A DNA stretch of 64,000 nucleotides from Bradyrhizobium sp. 200 (GCF_023100945.1 NZ_CP064689.1:6120001-6184000); one strand, 5' to 3'. Shown: positions 33,639-41,832, counted from the stretch's first letter. Numbers and translations: made by a program. Notes: generated from the sequence alone by a model not told the origin.

Positions 33639-35138
33639 TCACCACGGCAGCGAATAGGTTTTGATATTCGTAAAGCTCTTCATGGCCTCCAGCACGCCCT
33701 CCTTATGGCCGAGGCCGGAATCCTTGATGCCGCCGAACGGCGTCAGCTCCGTCCGGTATCCCGGAACTTCCCACACGTTGACGCAACCGACGTCCAGAGC
33801 ATCGACAAAGCGGGTGATGTAGTCGAGCCTGTTTGTGCACACGCCCGCCGAAAGACCGAAGGCCGTCGAGTTTGCGATGGCGATGATGTGTTCGACGTCG
33901 TCCGGGCAGCGAATGATCGGCAGCACAGGGCCAAAGGTCTCTTCGCGCACCAACTCGCAATCGGGCGGGACATGGTCCAGCAGTGTCGGCGGGTAAAGCG
34001 CGCCCTGGGGCGTATTGCCGAGCAGCAGGCGGGCGCCGTCCCCAATTGCGGCTTCGACGCGTCCGGCAATGATCGACGCCGCCTTCGCGTTGATGACCGT
34101 CCCAACATCCGTGTTGGGCTCCATCGGATCTCCTGCCGTAAGGCGCTTCATCAGAGACAGGGTCGCTTCGGCAAAGCGATCGGCGACATCATCGACCACC
34201 AGGGCCCGCTTGACGGCGGTACAGCGTTGCCCGGAATTTCTGGTCGCACCCTGCACCGCCAATCGGGCTGCGCGGTCGAGATCGGCGTCACCCATGACGA
34301 TCAGGGGATCATTACCGCCGAGTTCGAGCACCAACCTTCGGTATCCCACCCGTTCGGCAATTTTCTTTCCGGCGCTCACCGATCCGGTAAACGTCACCAG
34401 GTCGATATCCGGGTCATTGATCATCGCGTCTCCCAGCGAACGCGGATCCCCGGTGACCACCGACAACATTTCCGGCGGCAGTCCCGCCTCGTAAAGCAGC
34501 TCGGCAAGAGCAAGCGCGGTCAAAGGGGTTGCCTCCGCCGGCTTCAGCACGACCCTGTTGTTGGTCGCGATCGCCGGAGCGAGCTTGTGGCTGACGAGAT
34601 TCAGGGGGTGGTTGAAGGGGGTAATCGCCGAGATGACGCCAAGGAGCGGCGTTCTGGTCGCGAATATGCGTCTGCTCTGCGCACTCCCTCCGATATCGCC
34701 CGCGTAAATCGCCCCATCGTCCTGGAGCACCGCGTGCGCTGCGAATGTCCAGACGTCCTTGGCGCGCTCGGTTTCATGCAGCGAGTCTTTCAGGCATAGG
34801 CCGCTTTCCGATGTAATGAGATGCGCAAGCCGGTCCCGGTTTGCTTCGATCGCCTCCGCCGCGGCCAGGAGGATCCGCGCCCGCTCACGCCGCGTCAGCT
34901 TGGGACGGAATGCCCGGGCAATCGCAAAGGCGCGCCGGACATGCTCGGGACGCGCCTGCGGCACTGCAGCTATGACCTGATCGGTAAATGGGTTCCGCAC
35001 ATCGATGGACGAATCCGCGAGGACATCCTCTCCTGCGATCTTCATCGGATGATAGAGACGTGTCGAATCCAACATCGCCGGGCTCCATTGGTGTGCCGTG
35101 CTGATCCTGGGCTTCCGGGCGCGTGGAATCGCACTCAC
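33639..35138 (-). CDS. phnY: Phosphonoacetaldehyde dehydrogenase (aldehyde dehydrogenase family)
   Basis: A 499-residue NAD(P)-dependent aldehyde dehydrogenase. Catalytic marks are Asn176 in TPFNHPLN, Glu272 in LELGGNDPLIV and Cys306 in NSGQRCTAVKR. ELGGNDP instead of the common ELGGKSP, with the pepM and decarboxylase genes alongside, points to the PhnY type, which oxidises phosphonoacetaldehyde to phosphonoacetate. GTG 35138 is chosen: AAAGGAG lies nine bases upstream and the start overlaps the transporter stop (GTGA). ATG 35075, with its own GGAG, would give 478 residues. It is the last gene of the five-gene biosynthetic operon. Confidence 0.85.
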   Translation of the reverse strand: MSAIPRARKPRISTAHQWSPAMLDSTRLYHPMKIAGEDVLADSSIDVRNPFTDQVIAAVPQARPEHVRRAFAIARAFRPKLTRRERARILLAAAEAIEANRDRLAHLITSESGLCLKDSLHETERAKDVWTFAAHAVLQDDGAIYAGDIGGSAQSRRIFATRTPLLGVISAITPFNHPLNLVSHKLAPAIATNNRVVLKPAEATPLTALALAELLYEAGLPPEMLSVVTGDPRSLGDAMINDPDIDLVTFTGSVSAGKKIAERVGYRRLVLELGGNDPLIVMGDADLDRAARLAVQGATRNSGQRCTAVKRALVVDDVADRFAEATLSLMKRLTAGDPMEPNTDVGTVINAKAASIIAGRVEAAIGDGARLLLGNTPQGALYPPTLLDHVPPDCELVREETFGPVLPIIRCPDDVEHIIAIANSTAFGLSAGVCTNRLDYITRFVDALDVGCVNVWEVPGYRTELTPFGGIKDSGLGHKEGVLEAMKSFTNIKTYSLPW

Positions 35139-36040
35139 AGCGATCGGCTCCTTTGGCCGCCGGCATGCCAGATCGCGATGGTTACACCGACGATGATGAG
35201 GACACAGGCGAGCACGACGCGTGCCGTGGGAGCCTCCTGTTGCAAGACAGCGGCCGCAACCAGCGCGACGACAGGGATAAGCACGAGACTCTGAGATGCG
35301 ATCTGCGTGGAAATAGAGCTGAGCGCGCGATACCAGGCGACAAATGCCAACCCGGTCGCCACGATGCAGTTGAACGCGATGGGCCAGGCAAGAGTCGGCA
35401 ATTGAGCCCAGTCAAGCCGACGCTCCAGCAGGAGCGACGCAATGATGACGACGATGCCTGAGGTCGCCAATTGAAAGATGGTGCGGCTCCACACGTCGAT
35501 GTCGCCGGGGGTGCGTTTGTGGATCCATGTTCCCAGCGCCCAGCTGAAAGCCGCCATCGAAAGCAACGCGATGCCCAAGATGCCATGGGTTGTCGCCACA
35601 GAAGTCGCACCCGACGCCAGCAGCCCGAGACCAAGCATGCCACAGGTCAGTGCGATCACATCGAGGAGAGATTGCTTTTGGCGATCGATCGTCCATTCGA
35701 TCGCGACGAGCCACAAGGGCATCGTATAGAAGATCAGGGCGCTGGTGCCGACATCGAGATACTGCAAGCCGGCGAGGCTCAGCCCGAGGCCTCCGGCCAT
35801 TTGAAGGAGACCCACCGCGACAAGCCTGCCCTTCCCATCGCGACCGAGCTGGAGTGGGTATCCAAGGCACAGACGCGCAGCTCCGATCGCGATTGCCCCG
35901 CCGAGCAAACGGATGCCGGTAAATAACAGCGGCGGCGAAGCCTGCAAGGCATCCTTGATCACAAGCCAGTTTGTGCCCCAAATAATGACGACGAACGAGA
36001 GGCAAAGGAAACCGATCATATTGACCGCTGAAGTTTTCAC
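35135..36040 (-). CDS. DMT superfamily (EamA-type) transporter, probable exporter
   Basis: A 301-residue membrane protein with about ten hydrophobic segments arranged as two EamA repeats. The first begins FLCLSFVVIIWGTNWLVIK and ends ALIFYTMPLWLVAIEW; the second ends SQSLVLIPVVALVAAAVLQQ. Such proteins often export metabolites. GTG 36040 is chosen because GGAG lies seven bases upstream and it overlaps the decarboxylase stop as GTGA. Its location inside a phosphonate biosynthetic operon suggests it exports the final phosphonate product; that is inference. Confidence 0.88.
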   Translation of the reverse strand: MKTSAVNMIGFLCLSFVVIIWGTNWLVIKDALQASPPLLFTGIRLLGGAIAIGAARLCLGYPLQLGRDGKGRLVAVGLLQMAGGLGLSLAGLQYLDVGTSALIFYTMPLWLVAIEWTIDRQKQSLLDVIALTCGMLGLGLLASGATSVATTHGILGIALLSMAAFSWALGTWIHKRTPGDIDVWSRTIFQLATSGIVVIIASLLLERRLDWAQLPTLAWPIAFNCIVATGLAFVAWYRALSSISTQIASQSLVLIPVVALVAAAVLQQEAPTARVVLACVLIIVGVTIAIWHAGGQRSRSL

Positions 36041-37203
36041 CGAGCCACTCCTGCCGGCACGGCTTGCAGATCGAAAGCGCGCGGCGGGCTTAGCGCGATC
36101 TGGAACGCGCGTTTGTTCTCCTCCGGGGTGTGATGGGACGTAACCCGGGGGAGCGAGCGCGAATGTGATTGATTGACTTTGCACAGCAGGAAGTGCGGCC
36201 CTTCGACCGACAAGCTTTGCGCAACCGCGTCGCCCAATTCGGCACCGGTTACGCACCGGCTGACCGCGCGGTACCCGCAGGCCACGGCGACGGCTTCCAG
36301 CGAGGAAGTCACCGAGGTGGATTCCTGCCCCCCGGTTGAAACGTAGCCTTCGTTATCGAGCACGATGTGCAGGAAATTTCGGGGAGATGCGTACCCGATC
36401 GTGGACAAGACCCCCATATGCATCAGCACGGCGCCATCGCCATCCAGCGCGACCACGCGACGCGATGGACACGCGAGCGCGACCCCCGCAGCCACCGCGC
36501 TGCAATGGCCCAACGATCCCTGCATGTAGAAATTCTCCGGCCGGTCGCTCACGCGAAATAGCTCCCGGGAAATGAACCCGGTCGTTGAGACAACGAGATC
36601 GGTGGGTCGCAGGGCTTCGCTGACGATTTCCAGGGCGCTTCCGACACTGAGCGGATAATCGCTCACTTTTTGCTCGCCATCGATAACGACGCCGAGGCTC
36701 GCCGCGAGCTGACCTTTCCGGACCAAAATCGCAAACGAGACCGATCGCTGGAATGCCTCTTCGGCCTTCAGGAGGGTCGCCATGAAGCCCTGCGGCGTCC
36801 CGTCGAACTCGCTCCATGGGATTGCCAATTGATCGAGCAATGCGTGGGTATTGGCGCCCATGATGCGATGCTGCGGCTCATCCTCGGGTTCGTCGGTATG
36901 CCCGCGCACGGAGATCAGAAGCAGTGTCGGAATATAGTTGACCTGGACCAGCGATGTCAGCGGATTGACGATGTTTCCCAGTCCGGAATTCTGCAGCGCA
37001 ACGACGCTTCGTCGCCCCGCCAGTGCCGCGCCGACGGCAAATGACAACGCGCTGCCTTCGCTCGCCGCCGGGACCGACGTAATATCGTTGTCCAGGGATA
37101 CCTGCTGGAACAGATCAGCGAAATTCGAGCAAGGTACTCCGGAAAAAAACTCATACTTCTGCTGCTTCAGAAGACCCAGGAGTGCCGTTGTCGACATAGT
37201 CAT
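36037..37203 (-). CDS. Phosphonopyruvate decarboxylase
   Basis: A 388-residue thiamine-diphosphate enzyme that makes phosphonoacetaldehyde from phosphonopyruvate, the irreversible step that pulls the PEP mutase reaction forward. It has SGVPCSNFADLF at the N-terminus, the cofactor-activating Glu49 (PAASEGSALSFAVG), QNSGLGNIVNPLTSL, VRGHTDEPEDEPQHRIMG, the metal/ThDP motif GDGAVLMHMG (255) and LDNEGYVSTGGQ (282). These are hallmarks of the Ppd/AepY family rather than acetolactate synthase. GGAAGGGAA lies six bases before ATG 37203. A 136-base gap with strong hairpins separates it from the methyltransferase gene. Confidence 0.93.
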   Translation of the reverse strand: MTMSTTALLGLLKQQKYEFFSGVPCSNFADLFQQVSLDNDITSVPAASEGSALSFAVGAALAGRRSVVALQNSGLGNIVNPLTSLVQVNYIPTLLLISVRGHTDEPEDEPQHRIMGANTHALLDQLAIPWSEFDGTPQGFMATLLKAEEAFQRSVSFAILVRKGQLAASLGVVIDGEQKVSDYPLSVGSALEIVSEALRPTDLVVSTTGFISRELFRVSDRPENFYMQGSLGHCSAVAAGVALACPSRRVVALDGDGAVLMHMGVLSTIGYASPRNFLHIVLDNEGYVSTGGQESTSVTSSLEAVAVACGYRAVSRCVTGAELGDAVAQSLSVEGPHFLLCKVNQSHSRSLPRVTSHHTPEENKRAFQIALSPPRAFDLQAVPAGVAR

Positions 37204-37261
37204 TTCAGGTTCCCTTCCGACAGGCGATATTTTTCTCCCGCGCCAGACAAGACGCAGCGTT

Positions 37262-37325
37262 TGCTGCCGTCGGCGTCGACGGCAGCAGGATCAGGCAAGA
37301 CGCTTTCAGACAGCGATCTTGCCTG
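37262..37325. other. Two tandem strong hairpins in the methyltransferase-decarboxylase gap
   Basis: Hairpin 1 (37262-37287) is a perfect 11-bp stem, TGCTGCCGTCG against CGACGGCAGCA, with a 4-base loop. Hairpin 2 (37292-37325) has a perfect 9-bp stem, CAGGCAAGA against TCTTGCCTG, extended by CGCT/AGCG after a one-base bulge, with a 7-base loop. In the direction of transcription they lie after the methyltransferase and before the decarboxylase. No T-run follows either stem, so attenuation, RNase processing or mRNA protection is more likely than complete termination. Confidence 0.6.
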
Positions 37326-37339
37326 GATTGAGCTCTTGT

Positions 37340-38416
37340 TCAGTTGGAGCTGCTCGCGAGCTTTCGCGCCGTGATGAGACTCCGGTTGCAAATCGACTTG
37401 CGATAGTCGACGTGCTGAAAGCCTGCGCCTTCCATGAGGGAACGCATGTCCTCGAAACTGTAGCAGCAGCCCTCATAACCGGTGGTCAGCAGGACCGAAT
37501 ATTCCGCCTCCGCGACCGGCGCAGAACGCCCGCCTCGGTCGTCCGGGTGACAACTGTAAACGGCCACCCGACCGCCGGGCAGCAAGCTTTGGTACGACTT
37601 ATCCAGCAAGAGCTGCACTTTTTCCGGCCCCCAATTGTGAAGGACATGCGAATAGAGGTGGAGCGAAGCGGTCTGTGGAAATGGATCGACAAACATATCT
37701 CCGGCGATCACACGCGCTCTTGCTGCCGTCAGCTTGCGCTCGGCAAGACATCGCATGGCGAGTTGGTCGACTGGGGGACGCTCGAATATCGTCGCCGACA
37801 GATTGGGATATCGGTTGAGCAGGTGCGCCGAATAGACCCCGGATCCACCTCCAACATCCAGAACGGCCGTGTCCTGCGCACAATCGAGCAGGCGCGCGAG
37901 ATCGGGGGCGAAAATCCGCCCACGCTCCTCCATTCCGCGCGTATTCAAATCCGCGAAATCGTCCGTTTGCATCAGCGCGTCCCAGTTGGTCGTGTCGCCA
38001 CGCTCAACATGCCACGTGTCAGGTGCATCCAGGCGCAATACGTCGTAGATCTCCCGGACAGACGATTTGTACTTCATGGTGGCGATGTAAGAGGAAATGT
38101 TCTCGCTCGAGCTGCGGCTCAAATACCGCCGCGCGGATGCCGTAACCAGAAGCTTGCCATCGACGTTGGCGAGCAGCCCCCAGGACTCAAAGAGCCTGAT
38201 CATCGTTCGCGTCGGCCGCGCCTTGATCTGAAAATGCCCGCGCAGTTCTGCTTCAGTCGCCGGCGTTTGGTCGAGATAGGTGAAGAGATCGAGCCATGAG
38301 ACCGCCGCGATATAAAGGTCGGCCGCATAGGAACTATCGCGCCATTGGATCACCTGCGCGATGTCAGGTTCAGGTAGCTGATTTGGTATTGACGCCGCTA
38401 GTGTTGACTGAAGCAT
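37340..38416 (-). CDS. SAM-dependent O-methyltransferase, family 2 (hydroxyindole O-methyltransferase-like)
   Basis: A 358-residue enzyme. The N-terminal half is a winged-helix dimerisation domain (WLDLFTYLDQTPATEAELRG). The Rossmann part has the SAM-binding motif VLDVGGGSGVYSAHL near residue 185 and an active-site HVLHNWGPEK segment, where the family uses His as base. Family 2 enzymes usually methylate hydroxyl groups; in phosphonate pathways O-methylation of the phosphonate is known (dehydrophos). Position second in the operon after pepM suggests that it tailors phosphonoacetate or a pathway intermediate; the exact target is unknown. The start at 38416 begins the typical domain; the longer frame overlaps pepM. 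Confidence 0.85.
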   Translation of the reverse strand: MLQSTLAASIPNQLPEPDIAQVIQWRDSSYAADLYIAAVSWLDLFTYLDQTPATEAELRGHFQIKARPTRTMIRLFESWGLLANVDGKLLVTASARRYLSRSSSENISSYIATMKYKSSVREIYDVLRLDAPDTWHVERGDTTNWDALMQTDDFADLNTRGMEERGRIFAPDLARLLDCAQDTAVLDVGGGSGVYSAHLLNRYPNLSATIFERPPVDQLAMRCLAERKLTAARARVIAGDMFVDPFPQTASLHLYSHVLHNWGPEKVQLLLDKSYQSLLPGGRVAVYSCHPDDRGGRSAPVAEAEYSVLLTTGYEGCCYSFEDMRSLMEGAGFQHVDYRKSICNRSLITARKLASSSN

Positions 38417-38477
38417 GGCACGATCTCCGCGTTGGGAAAGTTTCGATGGGGATGCTGTGGAATGGAGGGCCGGACAA

Positions 38478-39428
38478 TCACGCTTTCGCGTGACCATTTC
38501 CGTTGTGCTGCGGCAAGTATCGTTCCTCGGCGGCAGCGAGTTCGCCGTAACGCAGCAGACCAAAGACTTCGTCGAGTGTGGCGACTTCGCCTTCGATGCC
38601 GGCGATGCTTTGCTCGGCGATAATGCGGCCGCAAATGTCGCTCATCCCGGCGATTGCCGCCCGCATCGAGTGGTTGGCCCAGATCACCGTTGAGATGCCG
38701 GCTTCGCGATAGGCGGAGACGGGCGTCCGATAGTATTTGGTGGGGACGATCACGACGGGAAGCCGGTTCTGCCAGGCGCCGGCGAAAGCGAGGATCTCGT
38801 CCGCCACGCTCTTGCGCGAATGAATGAGGATGGCGTCAGCTCCGGCCTCGGCATAGGCATGGGCGCGCGTGAGGGCCTCGTCCATTCCGTGGCCGGCGAT
38901 CAGCGCCTCGATCCGTGCAACGAGGACCAGGTCGTCGCCTACCGCATCCTTCACGGCGCGCAGCCGGCCCGAGAATTCGCCGGTATCGGCGAGCGGATGC
39001 CGATCGCCGACGAACGAATTCATCTTGGGAAAGCCCTTGTCCTCCAGCGCGACGCCGGCAGCGCCACGCTGCTGCAGTTTGCGGGCCAAAAGGCGCGCAT
39101 TGTTGAAATTGCCAAAGCCGCTATCGCCGTCGACAAGCACCGGAAGGTCGGTCGAGTCCACCATGCGCTCGACGACATCAACGAGCTGGGTCCAGGAGGC
39201 TTCGTTGGCGTCGCGGTAACCCAGCGAGCACGAAATTGACAGGCCGGACGCCCAGAGTCCCTTGAAGCCCGCACGCTCGGCTATGGCGCCCGAAAGACCG
39301 TCGTGGGCCTCCATCAGGAAGGCGAGCTCGTGATTGCAGCAGATCTGGTTGCGAAGTCTATCCGCCGCTCCGGACGCAGCGTGGTGGTGACGGCCGTTCG
39401 CGACGACGGTTTGTTTTTGCGTTTGCAT
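38478..39428 (-). CDS. pepM: Phosphoenolpyruvate phosphomutase, entry enzyme of phosphonate biosynthesis
   Basis: A 316-residue member of the isocitrate lyase/PEP mutase superfamily. It has GYRDANE (Asp73), VLVDGDSGFG (Asp100 and Asp102 for Mg), and the PEP-mutase signature EDKGFPKMNSF (129-139), followed by ARIEALIAG and HSRKS. Asn137 in KMNS matches PEP mutase; phosphonopyruvate hydrolases carry Thr at this place as far as I know. It rearranges PEP to phosphonopyruvate. AAGGAG lies six bases before ATG 39428. The decarboxylase downstream confirms the pathway. Two copies of a 14-base motif sit about 80 bases upstream. Confidence 0.95.
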   Translation of the reverse strand: MQTQKQTVVANGRHHHAASGAADRLRNQICCNHELAFLMEAHDGLSGAIAERAGFKGLWASGLSISCSLGYRDANEASWTQLVDVVERMVDSTDLPVLVDGDSGFGNFNNARLLARKLQQRGAAGVALEDKGFPKMNSFVGDRHPLADTGEFSGRLRAVKDAVGDDLVLVARIEALIAGHGMDEALTRAHAYAEAGADAILIHSRKSVADEILAFAGAWQNRLPVVIVPTKYYRTPVSAYREAGISTVIWANHSMRAAIAGMSDICGRIIAEQSIAGIEGEVATLDEVFGLLRYGELAAAEERYLPQHNGNGHAKA

Positions 39429-39828
39429 GTCGAACTCCTTAGAGCGTCCCATCTGCATCATGACGCGTTGACTAACAATAGTTGTGACACGTTTATGTAC
39501 GGCGTCAATATCTAATTCTAGTTGATGATGGAAAAATCTAATTCTAGTTGATTGGGGTCGCGCTGGAGCGGACGCAGCCGGCTGTCGATGCCGCTTCAGT
39601 GATTCATTGCAACCGAGGAATGATTCAGCCCCCGACTTCGCGCGTCCAGATTTGGGACGACTAAGGCAATGCGGAATCGCAGAAAAAACGCCGTCACCAA
39701 AGCGTGATGTCAATTGTTCATCGAATTTTGATGTCTAGCCGGACGAGTATGGCTAAGATGGCGCAACTTCGCCAAACAATGAGCGCTAGATAGACGACTT
39801 TGCTCCCGGGTTGACGGTGGTGGTCGCA
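39429..39828. other. Divergent intergenic region between pepM and the PAS-like gene
   Basis: About 400 bases carry the pepM promoter region, including TTGACG in minus-strand sense at 39503-39508 and the two motif copies described separately. The stretch 39480-39560 is visibly AT-rich compared with neighbouring genes. No ORF with family features is seen in it. Confidence 0.5.
39511..39552 (-). promoter_or_regulatory. Two copies of TCTAATTCTAGTTGAT upstream of pepM (candidate operator)
   Basis: Identical 16-base copies lie at 39511-39526 and 39537-39552, 26 bases apart. Read in the direction of pepM, ATCAACTAGAATTAGA ends directly before a TTGACG -35-like element. The nearer copy is 83 bases before the pepM start. 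A third copy (14 of the bases) precedes the gene at 40885-41667 in the same orientation. This is the pattern of an activator or repressor site; the XRE regulator at 41833 is the obvious candidate protein. Confidence 0.65.
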
Positions 39829-40711
39829 ATGCAAACTATCATTCTGGACGACCATGGTCGCGCATGGGACGCTCGATCATCGGCCTTAAGAAGCTTCCTG
39901 CACTGCTCACTTCCTGACTTCGATTTTCTGGCCTATCTCATCGAAAATCTGGGATTTGTGGCTGTCACGAAAATCGCTCCCAATGCGGCGCGCATCCGGT
40001 TTCGGCCTGAGACGGCGTCCCAGACGAGCATTGCAGCAGCTCTGTACTGCGTCGCGGATATGGGGATCGAGCGCACCATCATTTCGCACCCGGACCAGTT
40101 CGTCGAGAGGGCTGTTCCCGAGTCTCGCGCAGACGATCGCCTACATTGCCGAGCAGATTGCTGCGAGCCATCAGCAACCTTCTTCCGCGTACACGAGCAG
40201 AGAGCAGCCGCTCGAAATACTTGCGAACACGAACGAGGCACTTTCATCCCTTTTCGCGCACTGGATTGATTCGAAGAAGGTTTACGATTCAGCGACGCTG
40301 GCCGACGTATTGCCTGAATCGCTTCGTGAGCGCTTTCTACTTGTCGAGCCCGTGAACGGCCGCCTGACCTTTACCGATGTCGGATCTGGCTTTGAGATTT
40401 TCGGCGAGACCTGGCAGGAGAATGCGCGGGGCCTGCCGATGGAAGAACAACCGGATTACGATTACGGCCGATGGGCGCAAGGCATTTACCGCCACGTCCA
40501 AGAGACGCGACTGCCGCGCTTGGATGAGGTAGACGCCACGATCAGACGGCCACACAGGAATGATCGCGTCCACCTCCATTATCGGCGTCTCATCTTGCCG
40601 TTCACATGCAAAGGAGACGGCGGGACATGCCTTCTCGGCGTATCCGTTATTGACTTCAGGGAGCAACAATCCGCCCTAGATCGCCGGGCTGTCGAAGAAT
40701 GTCCGGCGTAG
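39829..40711 (+). pseudogene. PAS-like domain protein, interrupted by a +1 frameshift
   Basis: Two consecutive frames form one plausible protein of about 293 residues. The first runs from ATG 39829 and keeps coding character to ISHPDQFVER. The second resumes as LFPSLAQTIAYIAEQIAAS and continues to the stop at 40711. The switch is at the GGG run 40109-40111; removing one G restores a continuous frame. The C-terminal half (EILANTNEALSSLFAHWI; LPRLDEVDATIRRPHRND; VHLHYRRLILPF) resembles PAS-like sensory domains of rhizobia, but I do not recognise the family with certainty. It may be a decayed gene or a sequencing error. It faces away from pepM. Confidence 0.55.
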
Positions 40712-40864
40712 ATCAATCCGCCCTTCCATGATGCGGGGCGTTCGTAGAGTGCTCCGTTGTGGAGAAAATCGGAAGGCCCTGCCCAGTTCCGGTCCGTCAA
40801 TGCAACCGAACACCCCTTTGACAAGTCCTTCTGGATCTTCGGGATGAAAGGTTCGGATGTTCAT
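40676..40864 (-). CDS. Small hypothetical protein coupled to the upstream orphan gene
   Basis: A 62-residue ORF of unknown function beginning MNIRTFHPEDPEGLVKGVFG. ATG 40864 is preceded by GGCGAGGCGGGT, a fair ribosome-binding site. An alternative ATG at 40885 overlaps the upstream gene's stop by one base (TGATG), giving 69 residues. Either way it follows the 260-residue orphan directly on the same strand. It overlaps the end of the convergent PAS-like frame by 36 bases. No domain is recognised; coding status is uncertain. Confidence 0.35.
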   Translation of the reverse strand: MNIRTFHPEDPEGLVKGVFGCIDGPELGRAFRFSPQRSTLRTPRIMEGRIDLRRTFFDSPAI

Positions 40865-40884
40865 ACCCGCCTCGCCTTGCGACA

Positions 40885-41667
40885 TCAGCGATTCGCGTCC
40901 TCGGCAATGCGGGGCCCAATGACAGGGACAGGCACCCGATCCATGATCGCAGCGAGATCGGAGAGGAGTTCGTCGGGCTGCATCCAGCCCAGCGCGCACC
41001 GCATCTCGCCGAGCGGCCACACCACAAATTCGACACTGCTAGGCTCGAGCTTCGTGTATCCAACACGCTCTGCCATGCCTCCGGCGATGACGGCATCGGC
41101 CATCATGCCGATCGTGAAGTCACTATTCCAGCGTGTGAAGGCGTATGCCCGCGAAATGCGCGGCAGGATGGTTGCAAGGTCCTTGCCTCTGAAATCACGC
41201 CGATACCAGACGGCACCGGAAAAGACGACGCGCCCCGTGATTTTCCTGGCAACCGGCGTAGTGATCTCGCAACGATCCCCGCGCGCGAAAGCGGCATCGG
41301 GATCGGCGTAGAACATGCGAAGCGAAACGGCTTCGTCCATGAGAGTCGTTTCCGACCAATCATAGATACGCGCCGCTTGTGTTGCGACGACCCGCCCACC
41401 CCTGTCCCGCCCGATCAGGACAAACCCTGTCTCCGGCGTAATGCCGCCCAGAGCCTCGTCAAAGACCGGAACAAGTGGTCGCCAGCTATCGGAGTTGGCC
41501 TTATTGGCTTCGATGAGATCCTGGAAGCTGGCAAAGGACAGCGTTACTCCGCGATCCCTTGCCGCGGTGTCGGCCCAGAGGAAGAACCGCCCGAGCAGGC
41601 CCACCGGCCCGTATTTGATTTTGAGATGAGCAGGTAAGCGTCCCGATTTCGGAAGAAGTTCTTGCAT
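40885..41667 (-). CDS. Orphan protein of unknown function, possible GNAT-like acyltransferase fold
   Basis: A 260-residue protein I do not recognise. The middle section WYRRDFRGKDLATILPRISR resembles the acyl-CoA-binding R-x-x-G-x-(G/A) turn of GNAT acetyltransferases, and FVLIGRDRGGRVVATQAARI could be the preceding strands; this fold call is tentative. ATG 41667 begins MQELLPKSGRLPAHLKIKYG. The promoter region carries TAATTCTAGTTGAT 74 bases upstream in the same orientation as upstream of pepM. It may therefore be a co-regulated tailoring or self-protection gene of the phosphonate pathway. Confidence 0.55.
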   Translation of the reverse strand: MQELLPKSGRLPAHLKIKYGPVGLLGRFFLWADTAARDRGVTLSFASFQDLIEANKANSDSWRPLVPVFDEALGGITPETGFVLIGRDRGGRVVATQAARIYDWSETTLMDEAVSLRMFYADPDAAFARGDRCEITTPVARKITGRVVFSGAVWYRRDFRGKDLATILPRISRAYAFTRWNSDFTIGMMADAVIAGGMAERVGYTKLEPSSVEFVVWPLGEMRCALGWMQPDELLSDLAAIMDRVPVPVIGPRIAEDANR

Positions 41668-41740
41668 GGATTGACACCCCGCCATTCTCTCATCGTGTGG
41701 TTGAGGCCTAATAATCCGTGCATTTGTAACCCGCATGACA

Positions 41741-41801
41741 TAATTCTAGTTGATAGTACCACCTAGGAGTTGATATGCCGTCGCTCGCCAGTCCAGTTGA
41801 T
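41741..41801. promoter_or_regulatory. Third copy of the TAATTCTAGTTGAT motif plus partial copies, before the XRE gene
   Basis: A full copy lies at 41741-41754. Two degenerate relatives follow: CTAGGAGTTGAT at 41763-41774 and TCCAGTTGAT at 41792-41801. They sit between the divergently transcribed orphan gene (start 41667) and XRE regulator gene (start near 41833). The layout suggests autoregulation by the XRE protein and co-regulation of the orphan and pepM. Confidence 0.55.
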
Positions 41802-41832
41802 TGTACAAGCAGGAATTCAACCGCGGTGTTTG

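Noticed and set aside
38478..39428. Reading the pepM gene as phosphonopyruvate hydrolase or 2-methylisocitrate lyase
   Set aside because: EDKGFPKMNS with Asn fits PEP mutase, and the neighbouring decarboxylase is the known biosynthetic partner.
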